From DATMER01 sp035556715 (lineage in GTDB: Bacteria; Acidobacteriota; Thermoanaerobaculia; Multivoradales; UBA5704): a stretch of 64,000 nt of DNA. The translations under genes were made by a program, and so were the position numbers. Position 1 is the stretch's first letter. Each line of letters opens with the position of its first letter. Under the pieces are notes generated by a model. That model was not told the origin of the DNA, did no database searches, and saw only the letters and a list, made by a program, of their open reading frames with translations. Of this stretch, positions 8,087 to 19,294 are shown one piece after another. The stretch covers positions 86,886-150,885 of the forward strand of contig DATMER010000043.1 of the NCBI GenBank assembly GCA_035556715.1, read 5' to 3'.

Positions 8087-10474
8087 CTACTTGAAGTAGC
8101 CCGTCACGTCGAGCGTGAAGTGGACCAGGCCGGCCGGGTTCAAATCGGTCCGGACGTCGAGGCTCCCCGGCGTCGTGCCGTCCAGCCCCAGGATCGCGTT
8201 GTTGGCGCGGACCTGCCCCGCGCCGAAGCTGATCGTGGACACCAGGGGCGGTGTGATCCCGGCAGGGAAGATCTCCAGGCTGCCCGGCGCCGTCGACTGG
8301 ATGGCCGTGACGTTGACCGCGACCGCCACAGCGTCCGGCGGCACACCGCAGTTGCCGGCGATTGGGAAGGTGCGGATCGTGCCTCCGATGAGGGCCGGAC
8401 CGCCCGTGAGGCCGATGGGATCGCGCGTGTCGACGATGCGGCAGGGCGTCACCGTAAAGAAGTCCGTCGCGACCGGCGGCGGCTCGGTGTTTTCGGTGAT
8501 CGTGAAGTTGACGTTCGAGACGTCGAAGAAGACGTTGCCCACACAGGAGATCCGGATGCGCGCCTGAGTCGTCGGCGTGTTCGGCAGGGTTACCATCGCC
8601 GAGCCGTCGTTGGCGGTCGACGCCGCGAGCACAGTGGAGAAGGTGTTGCCGCCGTCGGTCGAGAGGTGGATGTCGACGCTGGCGCAGCTCACCGGCGCGC
8701 CGCTCGTACCGGCGACGTCCCAGGTCACTGTTTGCGCGTTGTCGCCGACCCAGCTCACGGCTGTGTTGGGCTGGGTGACCTGGAACGGCCCGGCGGCCGC
8801 GTTCACGGTCACCGTCGTCGACGCGTAGTCGACACCGCCGCCGCCAACACGGTTGTCGCGGACGGTCAGCCGGAACGTCATGGTGCGGTTGCGGGTGGAC
8901 ATCGACTCGCCAAGGGTTGTGACGTTGCCGAGGATGTCCGAGAGCCGAGGGAACGTGCGGCTCGGCACGGACAGCGGCACAAACGAGCGGAAGATCGGGC
9001 GGACCGCGGTCACGTCGGTGTTGGGAGGGGACGCGGCGCCGAGATCGAATTCCTCCCACATGTAGGTGAGCGTGTCGGGATCGGGGTCCGTGGCCGAGCC
9101 CGTCAGGGTGAACGGCGTCTGCCTGGGGATGGTGTAGGCCGGGCCGGCGTTGACCGTGGGCGGCGTGTTGCCGGTGCTGGTGATGGCCGCGCAGGAGCTT
9201 CCCGTGGCCCCGGTCGAGAAGGTCACGATCTGGTCGAAGCTCCGGGTGTGGAACGTGTCGTCGCTGTGCGGCTGGAGGTCCTCGGCGCCGCAGATGCCGG
9301 CGTAGGCCATGATGGTCGTGCCGCTGCCCGGCTCGTAGGCGGACGAGGAGCTGCGGTTGCCGCCGCAGTTTCCGGTGGTGCCGTTGAAGGTGTGGGCGGC
9401 GCCGAACTGATGTCCCATCTCGTGGGCGACGTAGTCGACGTCGAAGCCGTCGCCGACCGGGCTGGAGCTGCCGGTGACGCCGCGCGCCTTGTTGGCCGTG
9501 CAGGGCACCGCGAACTGGGCCACGCCGCCGCCGCCGGTCGAGAAGACGTGGCCGACGTCGTAGTTCGCCGAGCCGATGACGATGTTGAGGTTGGTCTGGT
9601 TCTGCCCGAGCATGGTGCCGCCGTTGCTGTTGGAGTAGGGGTCGGTGGCCCCGTTGGTGTAGACCACCAGGTCGTTGTTGGCGACCAGGACCATGCGGAT
9701 CGCCACCTCGCGCTCGTAGATGCCGACCACCCGGTTGACCGAGACCGCGATGGCGTTCATGGCGCAGGCGACCGCCGCCGGACTCGGTGCGCAGACCGCG
9801 GTCGAGTACTCTCCGGTGGCGGCCACGGCCAGGCGATAGGTGCGAAGCTGGGTTCCGGCGGCGGCGGTCACGGGGCCGGCCGGCGCCGCCTCCCAGGTCC
9901 GCTCCTCCTCCGGGCTCACGCCGCCGGTCTCGCAATGGAACGGCTCCTCACCCTTGCGCCCGCTCCGGATCCCGTCCTTCTTGTAGTAGGACAGGACGTA
10001 GCGCGAGTCCCAGCGGCGGTAGGGGGCGACGAACACGGTCCCCGACGCGGAGAGCACCATGGCGTGAAAGCCCAGCGAGGTGAGGCTCAGGCGGGCGGTG
10101 GCCGTGGGATCGTCGATCCCCTTGGCGGAGAAGGTGTGGATCTCGGGGAATCTGGCGGCCAGGTCCGGGTCGAGTATTGGCGACTCCTCAACCCGGAACA
10201 GCCTGTTCGTGCCGTCCGGATACGGAATGGCGAACAGCAGCGGCGCGGCCTCGGCCGCGGCCGAGCGCTCGGCGGGCGCCCGGCCCAGCAGTCCTTCGAG
10301 CGCGCTCACATCCACTTCCAGAACGCGGAAGTGACGCGGCAGGGGGATCTCCCAGTCGCCGCCGCGCTCCGGCAAGGCTTCGGGAGCCATATCGCGGAAG
10401 AAGACCTCGTCCGCGGCAGACGCGGGAAGAGTCGCAAGAGCGAAGCAAAGAGCGGCGACACGGCGCTCGACCAT
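8087..10474 (-). CDS. Secreted M12B-type (reprolysin-like) zinc metallopeptidase
   Basis: The 795-residue protein starts at the ATG complementary to 10472-10474, behind AAGGA, and has a signal peptide (residues 1-20, VAALCFALATLPASA). A propeptide-like region covers about 25-190. The peptidase domain covers about 200-410, with the zinc motif HEMGHQFGAAH near residue 350 (HExxHxxGxxH) and HTFNG after it. Immunoglobulin-like or fibronectin-like regions follow. The last ~120 residues form a beta-rich domain starting CRIVDTRDP and ending LDVTGYFK, which recurs at the end of many acidobacterial secreted proteins. It would degrade extracellular protein. It is divergent from the histidine kinase gene, with a 192-base spacer. 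A much longer upstream frame (to 11560) is an artefact over the kinase gene. Confidence 0.9.
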   Translation of the reverse strand: MVERRVAALCFALATLPASAADEVFFRDMAPEALPERGGDWEIPLPRHFRVLEVDVSALEGLLGRAPAERSAAAEAAPLLFAIPYPDGTNRLFRVEESPILDPDLAARFPEIHTFSAKGIDDPTATARLSLTSLGFHAMVLSASGTVFVAPYRRWDSRYVLSYYKKDGIRSGRKGEEPFHCETGGVSPEEERTWEAAPAGPVTAAAGTQLRTYRLAVAATGEYSTAVCAPSPAAVACAMNAIAVSVNRVVGIYEREVAIRMVLVANNDLVVYTNGATDPYSNSNGGTMLGQNQTNLNIVIGSANYDVGHVFSTGGGGVAQFAVPCTANKARGVTGSSSPVGDGFDVDYVAHEMGHQFGAAHTFNGTTGNCGGNRSSSSAYEPGSGTTIMAYAGICGAEDLQPHSDDTFHTRSFDQIVTFSTGATGSSCAAITSTGNTPPTVNAGPAYTIPRQTPFTLTGSATDPDPDTLTYMWEEFDLGAASPPNTDVTAVRPIFRSFVPLSVPSRTFPRLSDILGNVTTLGESMSTRNRTMTFRLTVRDNRVGGGGVDYASTTVTVNAAAGPFQVTQPNTAVSWVGDNAQTVTWDVAGTSGAPVSCASVDIHLSTDGGNTFSTVLAASTANDGSAMVTLPNTPTTQARIRISCVGNVFFDVSNVNFTITENTEPPPVATDFFTVTPCRIVDTRDPIGLTGGPALIGGTIRTFPIAGNCGVPPDAVAVAVNVTAIQSTAPGSLEIFPAGITPPLVSTISFGAGQVRANNAILGLDGTTPGSLDVRTDLNPAGLVHFTLDVTGYFK

Positions 10475-10666
10475 TCGAGTTCCTTTCAAGGCTGGAGCTG
10501 GTGAAACAGGTGCGGGATAGTGTAGAGGTAAACGGACAGAGAAAGCCAGTGCGGCGGCTGTGGCCGGTTTCCGACCGCTCATGGGGCTCTTTTGACCGCT
10601 CACCGGGAGTACCCTTGATCCGCGGCACGAGCGGAGCGAAGGTGAGGCGAAAGGGAGGACCTTCCA

Positions 10667-11848
10667 ATGATCAAAGAGCCAACGATGTCCGTGAAACGCG
10701 ACGAGCCCCTCTGGCGCATCGTCGTGCGTACCCTTGCCGAGGCGCCGAGGCGGGCGAAGCTCGCCGTGGGCCTGCTCCTTGCCAGCGGCCTCATGATGTT
10801 GGTGGTCCAATTCATCGATAGCTGGGGCCGTGGCCGCGGCGGTCCGTGGGTGGTCGTGGAGAACCTCAGCACCCTTTTCTGGACCACGGGTGTGGTCCTC
10901 TTCGGCGTGGGCTTCGGTCTCCACAACGCCAGCGAGAAGGCCGCCTCGTGCAGCACCGCGGCGACCGCTCTCGCGCCGCAGCGCCTGCACCAGATGATGC
11001 TGGCGGCGCCGTTGCTGGGAGTGGTGGCGGCCCTGCTGATGGGAACCGCCGGAGGCATCCTGATGGTGCGGGGGATCTTCCGCAGCCCGGTGCTGTTCGG
11101 TCTCGCAGTCTTCGTCTGGGGAGCTACGCTTGTCGCGGTGCGGTTCGTGAACACGACGATCCGAGCCCTCTACCGCTATGCCCGGGAGCAGGCCGATGCG
11201 GCAGCCAGGGCGCAGGCCGAGGCCGCGGAAGCGCAGCTCGCGGCCCTCCAGGCGCAGCTCAACCCGCACTTCCTGTTCAACGCGCTCAACACCGTGGCCG
11301 CGCTCGTCCGCACCGACCCGGTGAGGGCCGAGGTGACGGTCGAGAACGTGGCCCAGGTGCTGCGCCGGACGCTCGAGCGCACGCGGCGGACGGTGGCGCC
11401 GCTCAGCGAGGAGATCGATTACCTGAAGGCCTACCTCGCGGTCGAGAAGGAACGCTGGGGCGACCGGCTCGATGTATCGTGGAAGCTCGCGAGCGAGGCC
11501 CTCGCCGTGCCGGTGCCGCCCCTGACCTTGCAGCCGCTGGTGGAGAACGCTCTGAAGCATGGGCTCTCCGAGCGCATCGAGGGCGGCAGGATCGAGGTGA
11601 CGGCTGGCCTGGAGAGCGGTCAGCTCGTCCTCTCGGTGACCGATGACGGTGTGGGGCCACCGATGCGGATCCTGGAGGGCACCGGCCTGTCCAATCTGAG
11701 GAAGCGCCTGTCGACCCTCTACGGCGAGGCGGCCGAGCTGCGCCTGGAGCCCGGCCGGCAGGGAATGAGGGTGGTGGTGAACCTGCCGGCGAGCCGCCCT
11801 GGGTCTTCGCTGCCCGCCGATCGCGAGCCGGCGCTGACGGAGGCATAG
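10667..11848 (+). CDS. LytS/YehU-type sensor histidine kinase
   Basis: The 393-residue membrane kinase starts at ATG 10667 behind GGGAGG. It has about four N-terminal membrane helices between residues 30 and 160 and a short helical linker rich in Ala and Glu. The His_kinase motif QLNPHFLFNALNT follows near residue 197, with the phosphoacceptor His at about 201. The ATPase part has LVENALKHGL (N box), DDGVG (G box) and GTGLSNLRKRL. It would phosphorylate the LytTR regulator encoded two bases downstream. No extracytoplasmic sensor domain is present, so the signal probably acts in or near the membrane. Confidence 0.93.
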   Translation: MIKEPTMSVKRDEPLWRIVVRTLAEAPRRAKLAVGLLLASGLMMLVVQFIDSWGRGRGGPWVVVENLSTLFWTTGVVLFGVGFGLHNASEKAASCSTAATALAPQRLHQMMLAAPLLGVVAALLMGTAGGILMVRGIFRSPVLFGLAVFVWGATLVAVRFVNTTIRALYRYAREQADAAARAQAEAAEAQLAALQAQLNPHFLFNALNTVAALVRTDPVRAEVTVENVAQVLRRTLERTRRTVAPLSEEIDYLKAYLAVEKERWGDRLDVSWKLASEALAVPVPPLTLQPLVENALKHGLSERIEGGRIEVTAGLESGQLVLSVTDDGVGPPMRILEGTGLSNLRKRLSTLYGEAAELRLEPGRQGMRVVVNLPASRPGSSLPADREPALTEA

Positions 11849-11850
11849 CT

Positions 11851-12603
11851 TTGCGGGTCCTCATCGTCGACGATGAGCCGGCGGCCAGACAGCGCCTCGC
11901 CCTCCTCCTCGCGGATCTCGACGTCGAGGTGGTGGGCGAGGCGGCCCACGGGCTTGAGGCTTTGGAGCTGGCGCGGGAGCGGCGGCCCGACCTCCTGCTG
12001 CTCGACATCGCCATGCCCGAGGTCGACGGCTTCGACGTGGTCCGCCATCTCCCCGAGCCGCGTCCGCTCGTCGTCTTCCAGACCGCGTACGACGAGTACG
12101 CCTTGAAAGCCTTCGACCACGAGGCTCTCGACTACGTGGTCAAGCCGGTGACCCGCGAGCGGCTGGCCCAGGCGCTCGACCGGGCGCGGCGGCGCCTCTC
12201 CGAGCAGCAGGCGCCGGCCCTGACCGGGGACCTCCTCACCCGCCTGCACGCCGCTGTGCGCACCCCGCGGGCGCCGGTCCGCATGCGCCTGCTGGTCCGC
12301 GAAGGCCGGAGCCATCGCCTGCTGCACCTCCGGCACGTCCTGCGCTTCACGGCCGAGGAGGGCCTTGCGTACGCCCACACCCGGGAGCGGCGCTACCTCA
12401 CCGACTACACGCTTCAAGATCTGGAGGAGCGCACCGCCGGCCTCTTCGTCCGGGCGAGCCGCGGGGACCTCGTCAGCCTCGACGCCGTGGAGCGTCTGGT
12501 CGGCGCAGGCGACGGCTCGGCGACCCTCGTTTTGACCGATGGCGCGGCCATTCGCGTCACCCGCCGCCGGGCGGCAGAGGTGCGGGCGGCGCTCGAGCGA
12601 TAG
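11851..12603 (+). CDS. LytTR-family response regulator
   Basis: The 250-residue regulator starts at TTG 11851, two bases after the kinase stop, with GGAGG inside the kinase gene's end. This indicates translational coupling. Residues 1-120 form the receiver domain: acidic pair D7-D8, phosphoacceptor D52 in LLLLDIAMPEVDGF, and the conserved Lys in VVKPV. Residues about 145-250 form the LytTR DNA-binding domain (LVREGRSHRLLHLRHVLRF ... FVRASRGDLVSLDAV). The target promoters cannot be identified here; the nearest genes are the divergent metallopeptidase and the downstream esterase. Confidence 0.93.
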   Translation: MRVLIVDDEPAARQRLALLLADLDVEVVGEAAHGLEALELARERRPDLLLLDIAMPEVDGFDVVRHLPEPRPLVVFQTAYDEYALKAFDHEALDYVVKPVTRERLAQALDRARRRLSEQQAPALTGDLLTRLHAAVRTPRAPVRMRLLVREGRSHRLLHLRHVLRFTAEEGLAYAHTRERRYLTDYTLQDLEERTAGLFVRASRGDLVSLDAVERLVGAGDGSATLVLTDGAAIRVTRRRAAEVRAALER

Positions 12604-12649
12604 CAATCGCCTGGCGCGGGAGATGCTATCGTGGAGCCCGCGAGGTTTC

Positions 12650-13708
12650 ATGCTCATCCGTACGCCGTCCGCCCTGCTCGCCGTCTTCCTTCTCGCCTCC
12701 ATCCCTTCGAGCGCCTCCCCCCTCCCGGGCTGGACGCGCTTCGAGCTTCCAGAGACCGGCTCTTACGTCCTGCGCTACCTTCCGCCGGGGCTCGACCTGT
12801 CCAAACCGGTTCCGGCCGTCCTCTTCCTGCACGGATCGGGCGTCACCCCGGACCGGTTCAAGCCGCTCGTGGACGACGCCGCCGACCGGGCGGGGATCGT
12901 CGTCATCCTGCCCAAGTCCTCGACCGACTTGGGCTGGGGGATCGGGGCGGACAGCCGCATCGTAGAGGAGAGCCTGCGGACCGTCCGGGCCGAACTGCCG
13001 CTCGATCCCCGCAGGATCTCGATCGGCGGGCACTCCGCGGGCGGCGCCCAGGCCTACCTGCTGGCGTATACGACCCGGTCCGGGTACAGCGCGGTCTTCT
13101 CGATGGCTGCCCGGTTCTACTCGGTCGGGACCGTGGCGGACCCCTCCTACAAGGCTCCGATCCGGATGTACTACGGGGACCAGGACCCCAACTACAGCTT
13201 CTCCCCGGCGCTGAAGCAGCTGTGGAACCGGCTCGGCGTGCCCTGGGAGGAGGAGGTCCTACCCGGATTGGGGCACGAGGTCCCGGAGGCGGCGGTGGAG
13301 AGGGGTTTCCTCTTCCTGGTCGGCAAGAGCCATCCCATCGGGATCGGCGGATGCTCCCCGGATCCGGACACCCTCTGCCTCGGCGGCGGCCGTTTCCGGG
13401 TGGAGGTGGCGTGGAAGGACTTCGAGGGGGGCGAGGGCCGGGGCTCGGTCGTGCCCGGGGCGGTCTCGAACGACTCCGGCCTCTTCTGGTACTTCGCTCC
13501 CGACAACTGGGAGCTGCTGGTCAAGGTGCTGGACGGCTGCGGGGTCAACGGCCGGCGCTGGGTCTTCGCCGCGGCCACGACCACGGTCGAGTACACCCTG
13601 ACCATCACTGATACGCGGACCGGCGAGGTCTGGACCTGGCGCAACCCGCCGGGCCGGTCCTCCCCGGCGGTCACGGACACCTCAGCCCTGGGAGGGTGTT
13701 CCCCCTGA
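12650..13708 (+). CDS. Secreted alpha/beta hydrolase (PHB-depolymerase/feruloyl-esterase-like) with a C-terminal accessory domain
   Basis: The 352-residue protein begins with a signal peptide (MLIRTPSALLAVFLLASIPSSA). The hydrolase domain occupies about 25-240. It shows VLFLHGSG (oxyanion strand), the nucleophile elbow GGHSAGG near residue 127, the acid region YYGDQDPNY and the catalytic His in LPGLGHEVPE. After a Cys-containing linker (GGCSPDPDTLCL), residues about 255-352 form a small beta domain (GRFRVEVAWKDFEGGEGRG, NDSGLFWYF, VKVLDGCGVNGRRWVF). This domain recurs at the C-termini of secreted acidobacterial proteins. The substrate is probably an ester polymer or oligomer. Confidence 0.8.
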   Translation: MLIRTPSALLAVFLLASIPSSASPLPGWTRFELPETGSYVLRYLPPGLDLSKPVPAVLFLHGSGVTPDRFKPLVDDAADRAGIVVILPKSSTDLGWGIGADSRIVEESLRTVRAELPLDPRRISIGGHSAGGAQAYLLAYTTRSGYSAVFSMAARFYSVGTVADPSYKAPIRMYYGDQDPNYSFSPALKQLWNRLGVPWEEEVLPGLGHEVPEAAVERGFLFLVGKSHPIGIGGCSPDPDTLCLGGGRFRVEVAWKDFEGGEGRGSVVPGAVSNDSGLFWYFAPDNWELLVKVLDGCGVNGRRWVFAAATTTVEYTLTITDTRTGEVWTWRNPPGRSSPAVTDTSALGGCSP

Positions 13709-13754
13709 AATAGCCGGTGCGGTATGATCGCCGGAAGGGCTGGAAGAGGGGAGA

Positions 13755-16631
13755 TTGAAGATTATGATGAACGGCAGGTTCGCGAAGTGGATGGCGGGGC
13801 TCTTCCTGGTGCTGCTGGTCAATACGGCGTACCTGGCGGCCTTTGCCTCGCCCACGATCTTTTACATGAGCAACGTGCTCCTGCACCTGGTGCTCGGCCT
13901 GGCTCTGTCGGGCGGCCTGGTGTGGTGGCTGACGCGTAGCCCCGAGGCCCGGCAGTCCATTCCTCTCGCCGTAGCGCTCTTCCTTCTCTCCTTGCTTGCG
14001 GGGCTTTACCTGATCTTCTTCGGCAACGTCCTCCAGAACCGCTGGGCGTTCTGGGCGCACGTGGTCACGGCGGGGCTCAGCGTGGCCGCGCTGGCGCCGT
14101 GGATCTGGCGTAAGGCGAACGAAGGCGAGGGATGGAGGCGGTTCCGGACCGCCTTCGCCGTGGCCGCCGCGCTGCTGGTCGTCCTGCCCGCGGTCACCGC
14201 GGGCTGGCGCAAGGCCAACCCGAACCCTTCGAACCGGATCAAGAACCCGCTGATCGTCCCCACCTCGATGAATGAGGAGGGGGGCGGCCCGCAGTCGCCG
14301 TTCTTCCCGTCCTCGGCCAACACGAACACCAAGGACATCATCCCGTCCAACTTCTTCATGGACTCCCAGGTGTGCGGCGAGTGCCACAAGGACATCTACG
14401 AGCAGTGGAACAGCTCGGCCCATCACTTCGCCTCGTTCAACAACCAGTTCTACCGCAAGTCGATCGAGTACATGCAGGACGTGGTGGGCACCGAGCCGAG
14501 CAAGTGGTGCGCGGGCTGCCATGACCACGCGGTGTTCTTCAACGGCCGCTTCGAGCGTCCGATCAAGGAGCAGATAGACACGCCCGAGGCACACGCCGGC
14601 CTGGCCTGCACCTCCTGCCACGCCATCACGGAGGTGCACAACTCCATGGGCCAGGGCAGCTTCACGATCGAGTACCCGCCGCTGCACGAGCTGCTGACCA
14701 GCGAGAACAAGGTCGTGCGGGCGCTGGACCGTTTCCTGACCTACACCGATCCCGAGCCGCACAAGAAGACGTTCATGAAGCCGTTCATGCGAATGGACTC
14801 GTCGGAGTTCTGCTCGGCCTGCCACAAGGTGCACCTGGACGTGCCGGTCAACTCCTACCGCTGGTTCCGCGGCTTCAACGACTATGACAACTGGCAGGCG
14901 AGCGGAATCTCGGGCCAGGGCGCGCGGTCGTTCTACTACCCGGCGGAGTCGAAGACCTGCTCCGGCTGCCACATGCCCCTGGTCGACTCCGACGATCCGG
15001 GCAACGTGGACGGCAAGGTCCACTCCCACCGCTTCCCGGGGGCGAACACGGCGCTCGCCTACGTGAACCAGGACAAGGAGCAGATGGAGGTCACGGAGAA
15101 GTTCCTGAAGTCCGGGTTCATCACCGTCGACATCTTTGCCGCCTCCCCGGTCGAGGAGACGGGCGAGACCCAGATGATCCGCCGCCGCTCCGCCGCCGGC
15201 GATGAAGGCCCGCGGATCATGTCGGGCATCGCCGTGGGCGAGGAGGCCGAGCAGACCGGCGATGTGTTCATCCGCGAGGTCGGCAAGCTGGCCGCGCCCA
15301 TCGACAAGGCGAACCCGGTGCTGGCGCCCGGCTCCACGGCGCGCGTGGACGTGGTGGTGCGCACCCGCGCCATCGGCCATTTCTTCCCGGGCGGCACGCT
15401 CGACGCCTTCGACATCTGGCTGGAGCTCCAGGCCCGCGACGCCGATGGCCGCATCGTCTACTGGAGCGGCGAGGTGGAAGAGAACCCGGACGGCACCAAG
15501 GGCCCGGTCGAGCCGGGAGCGCACTTCTACCGCGCGTACCAGCTCGACGGCGAAAGCAACCCGATCGACAAGCGCAACGCATGGCAGGCGCGGAGCGTGC
15601 TCTATGTGCGCGCGATCCCGCCCGGCGCGGCCGACGTGGTCCACTACCGCATCAAGATTCCGGAGGATGCCCGCGGCCCGCTGACCCTCACGGCGAAGCT
15701 CAACTACCGCAAGTTCGCGCACTCCTACACGCAGTTCGCCTACGCGGGCCAGCCGAAGCCGGGGCAGTCCCCCAAGCTGGTCTCCGCCCATCACAACAGC
15801 CAGGAATGGTCGTTCGATCCGGCGAACATCCCGGCCAACGTCTCGGGCAAGATCAAGGACCGCATCCCCGATCTGCCGATCATCGTCCTGGCCGAGGACA
15901 CGGCGGAGCTGAGGGTGGGCAAGGCCGGCCAGAAAACGGAGACGGTATGGCGTCCGGTCATCACCAAGGAGGACCGGGAGCGCTGGAACGACTGGGGGAT
16001 CGGACTGCTCCTCCAGGGTGACCTGAAGGGGGCCGAGTACGCGTTCCTGCGCACCACCGAGGCCGAGCCCGGCTATGCCGACGGCTGGCTCAACGTGGCG
16101 CGCGCGCTGATCCGCGAAGGCCAGGTGGACAAGGCGAAGCCCTTCATCGAAAGGGCGCTCAAGATCGATTCGAGCCTCGGCCGCATCCACTACTTCAAGG
16201 CGCTGATCCAGAAGACCGAGGGCGACTACGACGCGGCCCTCGCCTCGCTGCGCACGGTCGAATCCAAGTACCCGCGGGACCGGGTGGTGCTCAACCAGAT
16301 CGCCCGCATCCTGTTCCTGAAGCGCGAGTACAAGGAGGCGCTCAAGGTCCTCGAGCGCGTGACCGCCGTGGATCCTGAGGATCTCCAGATGCACTACACC
16401 GCCATGCTCTGCTGGCGCGCCCTGGGCAACCAGGAGCAAGCCGCCCGTGAAGCCAAGCTGTTCCGGCGCTTCAAGGCCGAGGAGTCCTCTCAGGCAATCA
16501 CCGCCGAGCGCCGCCGGATCAGTCCCGAAGACAACAACGAGCGGCAGCCGATCCACGAGCACGAGAGCGTCCCGTTGAACCGGCTCGCGGTTCCCACGGA
16601 CACGACCGTGGCTGCCGGTGCCGGAGGTTGA
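13755..16631 (+). CDS. Membrane-anchored pentahaem cytochrome c with C-terminal TPR domain
   Basis: The protein has 958 residues from TTG 13755; an ATG at 13764 is equally possible behind GGGGA. Residues 1-150 contain about four hydrophobic helices. A periplasmic multihaem part follows with five CxxCH sites at about C207 (CGECH), C252 (CAGCH), C285 (CTSCH), C353 (CSACH) and C402 (CSGCH). The pattern resembles cytochrome c554/NrfA-type packing. Residues about 480-720 are a beta-rich region. Residues about 750-930 are TPR repeats (AEYAFLRTTEAEPGYADGWL, DKAKPFIERALKID). It probably transfers electrons and docks partners in the periplasm. The ASPIC/UnbV gene starts four bases after its stop, so they are co-expressed. 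Confidence 0.88.
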   Translation: MKIMMNGRFAKWMAGLFLVLLVNTAYLAAFASPTIFYMSNVLLHLVLGLALSGGLVWWLTRSPEARQSIPLAVALFLLSLLAGLYLIFFGNVLQNRWAFWAHVVTAGLSVAALAPWIWRKANEGEGWRRFRTAFAVAAALLVVLPAVTAGWRKANPNPSNRIKNPLIVPTSMNEEGGGPQSPFFPSSANTNTKDIIPSNFFMDSQVCGECHKDIYEQWNSSAHHFASFNNQFYRKSIEYMQDVVGTEPSKWCAGCHDHAVFFNGRFERPIKEQIDTPEAHAGLACTSCHAITEVHNSMGQGSFTIEYPPLHELLTSENKVVRALDRFLTYTDPEPHKKTFMKPFMRMDSSEFCSACHKVHLDVPVNSYRWFRGFNDYDNWQASGISGQGARSFYYPAESKTCSGCHMPLVDSDDPGNVDGKVHSHRFPGANTALAYVNQDKEQMEVTEKFLKSGFITVDIFAASPVEETGETQMIRRRSAAGDEGPRIMSGIAVGEEAEQTGDVFIREVGKLAAPIDKANPVLAPGSTARVDVVVRTRAIGHFFPGGTLDAFDIWLELQARDADGRIVYWSGEVEENPDGTKGPVEPGAHFYRAYQLDGESNPIDKRNAWQARSVLYVRAIPPGAADVVHYRIKIPEDARGPLTLTAKLNYRKFAHSYTQFAYAGQPKPGQSPKLVSAHHNSQEWSFDPANIPANVSGKIKDRIPDLPIIVLAEDTAELRVGKAGQKTETVWRPVITKEDRERWNDWGIGLLLQGDLKGAEYAFLRTTEAEPGYADGWLNVARALIREGQVDKAKPFIERALKIDSSLGRIHYFKALIQKTEGDYDAALASLRTVESKYPRDRVVLNQIARILFLKREYKEALKVLERVTAVDPEDLQMHYTAMLCWRALGNQEQAAREAKLFRRFKAEESSQAITAERRRISPEDNNERQPIHEHESVPLNRLAVPTDTTVAAGAGG

Positions 16632-16635
16632 CGCC

Positions 16636-18329
<1,694 letters not shown>

Positions 18330-18333
<4 letters not shown>

Positions 18334-19254
18334 AGCTCCTGGTCCTCGGCGGCACCCGCTTCGCCGGGCGTCATTTCGCCGAGGCGGCCCTGGCCCGGGG
18401 TCATCAGGTCACCCTGTTCCACCGCGCAGACGAACCCCGGGCTCTTCCCCGCCGCCGAGGAGGTGCTCGGCGACCGCGACCAGAGCCTGGAGGACCTTCG
18501 GGGCCGCCGCTGGGACGCAGTCATCGATTACTGCGGCTACTTCCCGCGCCAGGTCCGCAAGGCCGCCGCGGAGATCGAGGCCGGCCGCTACGTCTTCGTC
18601 TCCACCATCTCGGTCTACGCCGACTTCCGCGTCCGCGGCCTCACCGAGGAGTCTCCGGTCAAGCAGCCTCCGCGATGGGGGGAGCGGTCCACGGAGATGA
18701 CCCCGGACAGCTACGGCTGGCTCAAGGTGCTCTGCGAGCGGGCGCTCGAAGAGGCGATGCAGGACCGGGCGCTGATCGTCCGCCCCGGCGTTCTGGTGGG
18801 ACCCCACGACTACACCGGCCGCTTCAACTTCTGGCTCGCAAAGGTGGCCCGGGGAGGCCTGCTCCTGGCTCCCGGTCCTCCCGACAGGCCGGTGCAGATC
18901 CTCGACGCCCGTGACCTGGCCGACTGGCTCCTGAACATGGTGGAGCGGGAGAAGACCGGTACCTTCAATGCCACCGGCCCAGGCCGGCCTCTCTCCATGG
19001 GCGGGCTGCTGAGGGCCTGCCGCGAGACACTGGCGACCGACACGACTTTCACCTGGGTGGAGGAGGACATCATCGCCAACGAGAGCCCCGGCCTGCCGCT
19101 CTGGACCCCGACCGAGAAGTCCGGCTTCGACTCCATCGACAGCAGCAGGGCCCGTGCCGAAGGGCTCGTCTTCCGTCCTCTCGAAGACACCATCCTGGAC
19201 ACCTTCGACTGGATGGAGGCCGATCCGGACGCTCCGCGCAAGCCCACCAGGTGA
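18330..19254 (+). pseudogene. NAD-dependent epimerase/dehydratase-family gene with a frameshift
   Basis: Translation starts at GTG 18330, overlapping the upstream TGA by four bases. The first ~33 residues give a Rossmann start (KLLVLGGTRFAGRHFAEAAL ... TLFHR). The frame is then lost. From about 18427 the continuation is in another frame, reading QTNPGLFPAAEEVLGDRD, DAVIDYCGYFPRQV, FVSTISVYADF, and on to the C-terminus at 19254. Net change is one base too many or two too few around 18424-18430. Joined, the protein would be ~307 residues, normal for an SDR reductase/epimerase. The residues on both sides look intact, so either a recent inactivation or a sequencing indel is possible. Confidence 0.8.
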
Positions 19255-19257
19255 GAA

Positions 19258-19284
19258 GGCCGCGCGCCAGTGAGGCGCGCGGCC
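19258..19284 (-). terminator. Strong hairpin downstream of the first two-haem oxidoreductase
   Basis: An 11-bp perfect GC stem, GGCCGCGCGCC (19258-19268) with GGCGCGCGGCC (19274-19284) and a five-base loop, lies just past the minus-strand stop at 19295. On the minus strand it is followed only by TTCTCACC, so the U-tract is poor. An almost identical stem follows the paralogue at 21101-21127. Confidence 0.5.
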
Positions 19285-19294
19285 CGAGGCAGGA

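Noticed and set aside
10475..11560. N-terminal extension of the metallopeptidase frame
   Set aside because: It lies over the histidine kinase gene on the other strand. The signal peptide and AAGGA site place the start at 10474.
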